A stretch of 64,000 nt of DNA, taken from Gordonibacter urolithinfaciens. GTDB taxonomy: Bacteria > Actinomycetota > Coriobacteriia > Coriobacteriales > Eggerthellaceae. The notes beneath the pieces were generated by a model. That model had not been told where the DNA came from and did no database searches. It saw only the letters and a list, made by a program, of their open reading frames with translations. Positions within the stretch are counted from its first letter, which is position 1. Each line of letters begins with the position of its first letter. Location of the stretch: positions 1,364,001 through 1,428,000 of the forward strand of contig NZ_LT900217.1 in assembly GCF_900199375.1 (NCBI RefSeq). Direction: 5' to 3'. Both the position numbers and the translations under genes were made by a program. Of the stretch, positions 58,453-64,000 are shown in pieces.

Positions 58453-59736
58453 TTAATCCTCCACGCGGATGACGCTCGGCTCCTCGCGCAGCACGTCGTC
58501 GAGCTTCGCTATGTCGGCGAGCACGGCGCGCACGCTCTTCTCGCGGGCGGTATGCGTGACGTAGGTGATGTCCACGCTGTTGCCATCCTTCTTGCCGCGC
58601 TGGATAACCGAGTGCACGCTCACGTCGTGGCTGGCGAACACGCCGGCCATGGCGGCCAGCACGCCGGAGCGGTCGGCCACGGCGAAACGGATGTAATATT
58701 TGGTCTTGAGCTCCTCCATGGGCACGAGCGGCAGCTTGTCGGTGCAGGTGCAGCCTACGAACGGCGGGATGCCCGCCTGCAGGTGGCGCGCCACCTCCAG
58801 CACGTCGCCCATGACGGCGCTCGCGGCCGGGCCGGAACCCGCGCCCTCGCCGAAGAACATCGTCTCGCCCACGGCATCGCCCACCACGTAGATGGCGTTG
58901 TACACGCCGTTCACCGTGGCCAGCTGGTGCGACAGCGGCAGCATGGTGGGATGCACGCGCACGTCGATGCCCTCGTCGGTTCGGTGCGCGTGGGCCAGCA
59001 GCTTCACGCAGTAGCCCATGTCCTTCGCTATCTCCAGGTCGAGCGGCGTGATGTGGCGGATGCCCTCGGCGTGCACGTCATCGATGGTGACGCGCGAGTT
59101 GAAGGCGATGGATGCCAGGATGGCGATCTTCGCCGCCGCATCCAGGCCGTCGACGTCGGCGGTGGGGTCGGCCTCGGCGAAGCCCTTCGCCTGCGCCTCG
59201 GCCAGCACGTCGGCATAGGGCATGTCGTCCTCGGCCATGCGGGTGAGCATGTAGTTCGTCGTTCCGTTCACGATGCCCATGACGGAGTCGATACGGTTCG
59301 CGATGAGCGAGTGCTTCATCGGGTCGATGATGGGGATGCCGCCGCCCACGCTGGCCTCGAACGCGATCTCCTTGCCGGCCTCCTCGGCCGTGCGCATGAC
59401 CTCTTCGCCGTGCGTGGCCATGAGCGCCTTGTTCGCCGTGACCACGTTCTTGCCGGCGCGCAGGGCGCCCAGCACCACGTCGCGTGCCACGGTGGTGCCG
59501 CCGATGAGCTCGATGACGATGTCGATGTCCGGGTCGTTCAGGATATCGTGGAAGTCCTGCGTGAAGATGTCCTCCACGCCGTGCTCGATAGCCTGCTCGG
59601 GGTTGCGCGAGCACACGCGCACCAGCTCCACGTCAATGCCGTAGTGGCGCTTGAATTCCTCGCGGTGGCTCTTCAGGATGTCGATGCACCCGCCGCCCAC
59701 GGTACCGGTTCCCACGAGCCCAAGTTTAACCGTCAT
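58453..59736 (-). CDS. hom: Homoserine dehydrogenase
   Basis: This 427-residue enzyme reduces aspartate semialdehyde to homoserine, the branch to threonine and methionine. The NAD(P) loop is KLGLVGTGTVGGGCIDIL. GGTTVARDVVLGALRAGKNV, VNGTTNYMLTRMAEDDMPYA and DVDGLDAAAKIAILASIAF are the catalytic blocks. A C-terminal ACT domain (YIRFAVADRSGVLAAMAGVF) suggests threonine feedback. It is 10 bases downstream of lysA, so the lysine and threonine/methionine branches share one transcript. Confidence 0.96.
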   Translation of the reverse strand: MTVKLGLVGTGTVGGGCIDILKSHREEFKRHYGIDVELVRVCSRNPEQAIEHGVEDIFTQDFHDILNDPDIDIVIELIGGTTVARDVVLGALRAGKNVVTANKALMATHGEEVMRTAEEAGKEIAFEASVGGGIPIIDPMKHSLIANRIDSVMGIVNGTTNYMLTRMAEDDMPYADVLAEAQAKGFAEADPTADVDGLDAAAKIAILASIAFNSRVTIDDVHAEGIRHITPLDLEIAKDMGYCVKLLAHAHRTDEGIDVRVHPTMLPLSHQLATVNGVYNAIYVVGDAVGETMFFGEGAGSGPAASAVMGDVLEVARHLQAGIPPFVGCTCTDKLPLVPMEELKTKYYIRFAVADRSGVLAAMAGVFASHDVSVHSVIQRGKKDGNSVDITYVTHTAREKSVRAVLADIAKLDDVLREEPSVIRVED

Positions 59737-59746
59737 GTTGCTGCTC

Positions 59747-61102
59747 CTAAATGTCTCGACTGTAAAGGTCCTCGTACGTTTCGCGGCGCGTGGTCACGCG
59801 CGCCTCGCCGTCTTTCACGAACACGACTGCCGGGCGCGGCTGGCCGTTGTAGTTGCTCGACATGGTGTGGTTGTACGCGCCCGTGCCGAACACGGCCACG
59901 ATGTCGCCCAGGTCGGGACGCTGCATGGGCATGTCGATGACCACGGCGTCGCCGCTTTCGCAGTGCTTGCCGGCGATGGTGACGATCTCGGTGCGCGGCT
60001 GCCCCGCCTTGTTGGCGACCACCGGCTCGTAGTCGGCGTGGTAGAGAGCCGTGCGGATGTTGTCGGACATGCCGCCGTCCACGGCCACGTACTTGCGGAT
60101 GTTCGGCAGCGTCTTGATGATGCCCACCGTGTACAGCGTCACGCCCGCCGTGGCAACCAGGCTGCGGCCCGGCTCCACGAGCAGCCGCGGCTCGGGCATG
60201 CCGTGCGCGGCGCAGGAGGCCTTCACGGCCGCGGTGATGGTTTCGGCGAACTCCTCGATGGAGGCGGGCTTGTCGTCGGCCGTGTAGGCCACGCCCAGGC
60301 CGCCGCCCATGTCCAGCTCCGCGAGCTCGATGCCGTACTCTTCACGGATGCGCGCCATGAGGTCCACCATGACCTCGACGGCCTCCGGATACGAGTGCAG
60401 CGCGAAGATCTGCGAGCCGATGTGGCAGTGCAGGCCCGCCAGGCGCACGTTGGGCGCCGCGAGCACGTCCTTCACGCACTTGAAGGCGAAATCCTCGCGC
60501 ATGGTGAAGCCGAACTTCGAGTCCTCGCATCCCGTGCGGATGTACTGGTGCGTGTCGGCCTCCACGCCTGGCGTGATGCGCAGGTAGATGGGCTGCTCCA
60601 CGCCCAGCTCACCGGCGATATCGGAGATGCGGTGCAGCTCTATGCGGCTGTCGATGACGATGCGGCCCACGCCGGCCTGGATGGCCTCGCGCAGCTCCTG
60701 CGGCGTCTTGTTGTTGCCGTGCATGAAGATGCGCTCGGCGGGAAAACCCGTGGCCAGCGCGCACGCCAGCTCACCGCCGCCCGACACGTCCAGGCACAGG
60801 CCCTCTTCGTTCACGATGCGCGCGGCCTCTTTGTTGAGGAACGCCTTGCTGGCATAGACGACGTCGGCGTTGCCGTAGCGGCTGCGGAACGCCTCGAGGT
60901 AGGTTTCCATGCGCGTGCGCATGTCGCGCTCGTCCATGACGTAGAGCGCCGTGCCCTGCTCGCGCGCCAGCTCAACCAGGTCGACGCCGCCGACGAACAG
61001 GTGGTCGTCGCGCACTTCGGCCGTGAGGGGGAGCACCGCGCCCAGCTCCATGGTGGTGCGGTTGTCGGGCTGCTTGCTCGTGTCTGCCGCAGGTAGGGAC
61101 AT
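59747..61102 (-). CDS. lysA: Diaminopimelate decarboxylase
   Basis: This 451-residue PLP enzyme makes lysine from meso-diaminopimelate. The cofactor lysine is in VVYASKAFLNKEAARIV. GLHCHIGSQIF, DMGGGLGVAY and VEPGRSLVATAGVTLY are the fold III decarboxylase blocks, and KHCESGD carries the catalytic cysteine. ATG 61102 has GAAAGGAA before it. A 53-codon upstream extension in frame is not supported. No lysine riboswitch was recognised upstream. Confidence 0.95.
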   Translation of the reverse strand: MSLPAADTSKQPDNRTTMELGAVLPLTAEVRDDHLFVGGVDLVELAREQGTALYVMDERDMRTRMETYLEAFRSRYGNADVVYASKAFLNKEAARIVNEEGLCLDVSGGGELACALATGFPAERIFMHGNNKTPQELREAIQAGVGRIVIDSRIELHRISDIAGELGVEQPIYLRITPGVEADTHQYIRTGCEDSKFGFTMREDFAFKCVKDVLAAPNVRLAGLHCHIGSQIFALHSYPEAVEVMVDLMARIREEYGIELAELDMGGGLGVAYTADDKPASIEEFAETITAAVKASCAAHGMPEPRLLVEPGRSLVATAGVTLYTVGIIKTLPNIRKYVAVDGGMSDNIRTALYHADYEPVVANKAGQPRTEIVTIAGKHCESGDAVVIDMPMQRPDLGDIVAVFGTGAYNHTMSSNYNGQPRPAVVFVKDGEARVTTRRETYEDLYSRDI

Positions 61103-61288
61103 ACGCGTTCCTTTCGCGTCCGTCGTGTTGCTGAGGGAATTCACCCAGTCTAGCATTGCCGCGGGAGAGGCGGTTTTCAGATGGGCTAAAAAGAGGAATA
61201 TTACACGGCGAGCAGCGTGTTTCGCGGCGCGCGGATGCGCTTGTCGACGATTGCCGGCCAACGTGTCCGAATTGCGAGGTCAAACCCG

Positions 61289-61317
61289 TTGCAGAATCGC
61301 TTGCTGCTTCGTATAAT
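61289..61317 (+). promoter_or_regulatory. Strong promoter of the antisense RNA (locus 2)
   Basis: TTGCAG (61289-61294), a 17-base spacer and a perfect TATAAT (61312-61317) point rightward. No coding sequence follows on this strand before the window end, so the promoter serves a non-coding RNA starting near 61324. Confidence 0.72.
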
Positions 61318-61323
61318 GCGGAT

Positions 61324-61421
61324 TATCGGCGGTGCCCAGGACGGCGAGTTAACGGGTTCACCATCCAGCTCGGGCGGCGCAGGTTTTACGGGAGGCCGGG
61401 ATTATTCCCGGCCTTTGCTTT
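61324..61421 (+). ncRNA. Candidate antisense antitoxin RNA (locus 2)
   Basis: This RNA of about 98 bases has its own sigma-A promoter and a rho-independent terminator: AGGCCGGG (61393-61400) pairs with CCCGGCCT (61407-61414), followed by TTGCTTT. GGTG and CACC around 61331-61362 form a 5' stem-loop. It is convergent with the small peptide gene at 61545-61402 and overlaps its last codons and 3' untranslated region, as RatA does with txpA. No known RNA family was recognised. Confidence 0.6.
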
Positions 61422-61545
61422 CAGCTCCCTTGGATCCCTTCCCACTTCGTCCGTGTTTCCTATAGTCCGTCCGCAGACCGTGGAGGAAGCTCCCGATCGT
61501 GGCCACCGCCGCTATGGCGTAAAGGATTTCAAGAACAATGTTCAT
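61402..61545 (-). CDS. Small hydrophobic peptide, candidate type I toxin (locus 2)
   Basis: This frame encodes 47 residues: a membrane-spanning start (MNIVLEILYAIAAVATIGSF) and a strongly basic tail (HGLRTDYRKHGRSGKGSKG). GGGAGTGG lies 5 bases before ATG 61545, and a promoter stands 50 bases upstream of it. The stop codon lies in the loop of the antisense terminator. Size, topology and convergent RNA all match type I toxins, although no homologue is recognised. The locus resembles 7165-7337 in ribosome-binding site, terminator placement and neighbouring repeat array. Confidence 0.6.
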   Translation of the reverse strand: MNIVLEILYAIAAVATIGSFLHGLRTDYRKHGRSGKGSKGAESKGRE

Positions 61546-61602
61546 AGGCACCACTCCCTTCATGGAAGCGCCACCCGAACACGGACACCGCCGGCACCGT
61601 GC

Positions 61603-61631
61603 ATTGTACGCTGCCCAAACGGTGATGCGAA
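61603..61631 (-). promoter_or_regulatory. Promoter of the small peptide gene (locus 2)
   Basis: On the minus strand TTCGCA (61631 to 61626), a 17-base spacer and TACAAT (61608 to 61603) predict a start near 61596, about 50 bases before the peptide ATG. Confidence 0.55.
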
Positions 61632-61677
61632 GATAGTAAATCTCCTGTTCAGATGCTATTTTTGGTATCGAAAACGT

Positions 61678-61875
61678 GTAAGGTTTCGGCAGGGATCCCG
61701 CAAGATCAACGCGGCAACCGCGCAAGATTCAAGCGGTCGGCATGCAAGGTTCTTGCGGCACCGTCACGGCAAATGTGCAAGATTCGGACGGCGGATCGGC
61801 AAGGTTTGGACGGTCGGCGTGCAAGGTTTGGGCGGTCGACCTTCGGCAAATGTGCAAGATCCGGCGCAGCGGGCG
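61678..61875. repeat. 11-bp-phased GCAAGRT array (copy 2)
   Basis: GCAAGAT or GCAAGGT occurs at 61700, 61722, 61744, 61777, 61799, 61821 and 61854, with GTAAGGT at 61678. Spacings are 22, 22, 22, 33, 22, 22 and 33, all multiples of 11. The intervening 11-mers are of a second type (GCGGTCGGCAT, ACGGCGGATCG, ACGGTCGGCGT). Mixed 22/33 spacing shifts reading frame, so the conserved feature is DNA phase, not protein. It starts about 130 bases upstream of the peptide gene and is in the opposite orientation relative to it compared with locus 1. Confidence 0.75.
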
Positions 61876-61999
61876 CGAAAAAGCCAGGGCGCCGCGTAAA
61901 AACGCAGCGCCCGATTCTTTTCCACCAAACAGGCCGAGTCCCTGAAGAGGTTTTCCACCGCGGCGCAGGCAGCCCGATAGCGCCCTTTCGGCGCTCAAA

Positions 62000-62037
62000 G
62001 CCTTCCAAGAAGACGCCGCGAGCCTCCTTGGAAAGGC
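62000..62037 (-). terminator. Terminator hairpin after the secreted repeat protein
   Basis: GCCTTCCAAG (62000-62009) pairs with CTTGGAAAGGC (62027-62037) with one bulge. On the minus strand it directly follows the stop codon at 62038 and is followed by TTTG. Confidence 0.6.
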
Positions 62038-63927
62038 CTACGCCAGCCCGAACAGCGCGAGCAGGCGATCCCAGATGCCCTGCTCGGGCTCCTCGACTGC
62101 CGGCTCCTCGTGCGTCGGGGCCTCGATGGGATCGGTGGACATGACGAACTGCACGAGCGAGACGTTGGCGTTCTTCGCGCTGGTAAAGCTCACCGGCTTG
62201 AAATCGCTCTTGTCGTAATCGGCCATCATGGCGTCGATCTCTTTCTGCACCTTGTCGGGAATGCCCTGCACTTCCTCGTACAATGTGCCGGTGCCGTTGG
62301 CCAGCTGCTGGGCGCCCGACGAAAGCTGGCTCGCGCCAGCCGCCAGCTCCCCTGCGCCCGCAGCCGCCTGGTTCGCGCCGGAGGCAAGCTCGGACGTGCC
62401 GGAGGCGAGAGCGCCTGCACCGCCGGCGAACTGGGAGGCGCCGGAGGCGAGGGCATTGGCGCCGCCTATCAAGCTGTTCGCATCTTCAATCGAGCCAACT
62501 CCGCTCGCCGCGCCCGAGAGCGCTTGGGACGAGGCACCGTAGCCGGCATTCGCCGCGTTAACGGTCACGAGATCTTCCAAAGCCGTCTGAAGGCTCGCCT
62601 GCGCTGCTGCGACAGCGGGTTTTCCCATCGCCGCAATCGAGGCGGTTTGGACAGCCGCCTTCATTGCGTCTTGGACGTCCATGCCGGCAGCTAGGTTTTC
62701 CGCATAGGCCTGCGTGTACAGAGGGGTGTACTCTCCGATGAAGGCCTGGGTGTACTGCGCCATCGCGTTTTCATAGGCGCCCTGAGCGGCAGCGGCAGCG
62801 GCTTGGTCGACCATGCCAAGCGTCTGCGCAGCTTGGGCGGCCAGCTCGTTTTGGTAAGTCGTCAACCCGCTCGCAAGCCCCTGCGCTCCCGCAGCCACGC
62901 CCTGCGCGCCTCCTGCAAGCTCATTCGCGCCGCCTACCAGTTGGCCGGCACCTGCGGCAAGGCCGTTCGCGCCGCCCGCCACCTGGCCCACGCCCGAGGC
63001 GAGCTCGCTTGCCCCGCTCGCCAAGCCATCGGCGCCCGTCTTGAGCGCGCCCACGCCGTCGCCCAGCTGGCGGAACCCGGACACGAGTTCCGTCGTGTCC
63101 GGCATCTCGATGCCCATTGAGAACGGTACGGCGGCGAAGCTGATGCCGCTCATCGAGAAACCGCTCACCTGAGCCTCGACCTTGAACGAGCCGTCCTTGC
63201 CCGGCATGCCCGTAAACGTGACCTGCGTGTTCGAGCCGGCGAGGGCGATCTGCCCGTCCTCGGTCGCCACGTCCTTCACCTGGTCCGACACGAACGGGAC
63301 CGTAATCTGCAGCAGGTAGTTGTCGAAGAACGCCGGGTCGACCGACGTGTTCTTCTTCGTGGTAACGAAGATGGCCAGCTTGCCGCTCGCACCGCCCAGA
63401 TCGGCCGCGTCCACGCGCTTGCCGTCAAGCTCGTACTCCACCGACACGTCCCACGGCAGCGCCGCCGCGCCCAGGTCGCCCTGATAGCTTAGCGAGTCGC
63501 CGGCAACGTCCACCGACACGGCATCGCCCTGCTGCTCGACGCCGCTCGCGTCGGTAAGGTTCTGCACAGCGGTGTACGGGCCGTAATCGACCACCTTCCC
63601 CGGCGCGTCCGGGTTGAGCACGTTCACCACGTACACGTTGTCCACAGCCCCCGCCGCAGACAACCGCGCGTACACCACTTCTTCCTTGGGCGTATCGTTG
63701 ACGGCTGCTCCGGTCGCCGCAGCGCTCGCCGAACCCGCGGAGCCCGCTTCGCCTGCACTCGCCGCAGCGCCGCCCTCCGCCGCCAAGGCCGCGAGCGTCG
63801 CAGGCGAGCCGCCGCATAGCCCGATAGCCAACGTACCCGCCAGCACGAGTGAGAACGCCGCGCACAAACGCGCCCGCGCCTTCCGCGCGCAGCGAGCCGG
63901 TCGCTCCGCCTTCGCTTCTTCAACCAT
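62038..63927 (-). CDS. Secreted protein with YhgE-like Gly/Ala heptad repeats
   Basis: This 629-residue protein has a signal peptide (LCAAFSLVLAGTLAIGLCGG). An N-terminal beta-rich region follows (residues 60-270, VVYARLSAAGAVDNVYVVNV and similar). Two blocks of heptad-like repeats of the form GAxxLASGAxxLAGG flank an Ala/Gln-rich helical stretch. Similar repeats occur in YhgE/Pip proteins and in proteins beside MMPL transporters. A C-terminal membrane domain and LPxTG are absent, and it ends in an amphipathic WDRLLALFGLA. Start 63927 is chosen for AGGGCGAC and the signal. The frame stays open to the window edge. Confidence 0.6.
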   Translation of the reverse strand: MVEEAKAERPARCARKARARLCAAFSLVLAGTLAIGLCGGSPATLAALAAEGGAAASAGEAGSAGSASAAATGAAVNDTPKEEVVYARLSAAGAVDNVYVVNVLNPDAPGKVVDYGPYTAVQNLTDASGVEQQGDAVSVDVAGDSLSYQGDLGAAALPWDVSVEYELDGKRVDAADLGGASGKLAIFVTTKKNTSVDPAFFDNYLLQITVPFVSDQVKDVATEDGQIALAGSNTQVTFTGMPGKDGSFKVEAQVSGFSMSGISFAAVPFSMGIEMPDTTELVSGFRQLGDGVGALKTGADGLASGASELASGVGQVAGGANGLAAGAGQLVGGANELAGGAQGVAAGAQGLASGLTTYQNELAAQAAQTLGMVDQAAAAAAQGAYENAMAQYTQAFIGEYTPLYTQAYAENLAAGMDVQDAMKAAVQTASIAAMGKPAVAAAQASLQTALEDLVTVNAANAGYGASSQALSGAASGVGSIEDANSLIGGANALASGASQFAGGAGALASGTSELASGANQAAAGAGELAAGASQLSSGAQQLANGTGTLYEEVQGIPDKVQKEIDAMMADYDKSDFKPVSFTSAKNANVSLVQFVMSTDPIEAPTHEEPAVEEPEQGIWDRLLALFGLA

Positions 63928-64000
63928 GCACGTCGCCCTGTGAGAAACCGCCGTGCCGCCGTATTTCCTCGCCGCTTCGTCAGGCGTGCCCGACCGCATC

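Noticed and set aside
61103-61288. Lysine riboswitch upstream of lysA
   Set aside because: No L-box core or terminator/antiterminator pair was recognised in the minus-strand leader.
61678-61875. CRISPR-like array
   Set aside because: The spacing is 22/33 bases, the repeat is only ~7-11 bases and degenerate, and no spacer-repeat alternation or cas gene exists.

Overview
The window is a 64-kb piece of a GC-rich chromosome that looks like an Eggerthella-type member of the Coriobacteriia (Eggerthellaceae). This is inferred from gene content: two molybdopterin oxidoreductases, a Tat-exported flavoprotein paired with a membrane-anchored multihaem cytochrome c and a 12-helix LuxR regulator, a type III glutamine synthetase, citramalate synthase, and many polytopic proteins of unknown function. 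No tRNA, rRNA, phage, IS element or CRISPR array was seen. Two 16-bp parS sites (9218 and 45829) place the window in the origin-proximal part of the chromosome. Most genes, including rplM-rpsI, lie on the minus strand.

Layout. 1-6.6 kb: end of a carbonic anhydrase, an S41-like protein, and a LuxR regulator / flavoprotein / cytochrome c module similar in plan to the cardiac glycoside reductase locus. 6.6-7.4 kb: a gene-poor stretch with an 11-bp-phased repeat array and a small hydrophobic peptide gene with a candidate antisense RNA. 7.6-16 kb: HrcA/CIRCE-controlled hsp20, sirtuin, Nudix hydrolase, a cytoplasmic molybdoenzyme, a cysteine hydrolase, HD-GYP, an FMN reductase and a Tat-exported NlpC/P60 protein. 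16-20.6 kb: TetR and two paralogous membrane proteins that flank an AbiEi/AbiEii toxin-antitoxin cassette bounded by 37-bp direct repeats. 20.6-26 kb: YerC/TrpR, cimA-ilvE, glnN. 26-39 kb: an MFS permease, a PhnD-like lipoprotein / histidine kinase / response regulator trio, a complete exported molybdoenzyme operon (nrfD, catalytic subunit, iron-sulfur subunit, TorD chaperone), and a permease-GAPDH-ArsR operon. Together these suggest an arsenic- or sulfur-oxyanion respiration and resistance island. 39-45 kb: GNAT, rpsI-rplM with a long structured leader, a ZIP transporter and O-acetylhomoserine sulfhydrylase. 45-50.5 kb: class III aminotransferase, YkvI-type transporter, metA (acetyl-CoA type by its Glu111) and a Phd/Doc module. 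50.5-64 kb: HAD phosphatase, a GGDEF/EAL protein, a MarR-DUF5685-DnaJ-DnaK operon, lysA-hom, a second small hydrophobic peptide gene with a complete convergent antisense RNA next to a second copy of the 11-bp-phased array, and a large secreted repeat protein.

Amino-acid functions are linked across the window. Hom supplies homoserine. MetA should acetylate it and MetY should sulfhydrylate O-acetylhomoserine. CimA and IlvE serve the citramalate route to isoleucine, LysA the DAP route to lysine, and GlnN assimilates ammonium. metA and metY share CGATAAC half-sites in their upstream regions.

The least expected content is (1) two loci 54 kb apart that each combine an 11-bp-phased GCAAGRT array with a tiny hydrophobic peptide and a convergent ~100-nt antisense RNA, which looks like an uncharacterised type I toxin-antitoxin family; (2) the three-component sensor next to a molybdoenzyme and an ArsR/GAPDH/permease operon; (3) the direct-repeat-bounded AbiE cassette; and (4) a parS site sitting at the centre of a perfect 36-bp palindrome. 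Functional statements come from sequence reading only. No database search was run.
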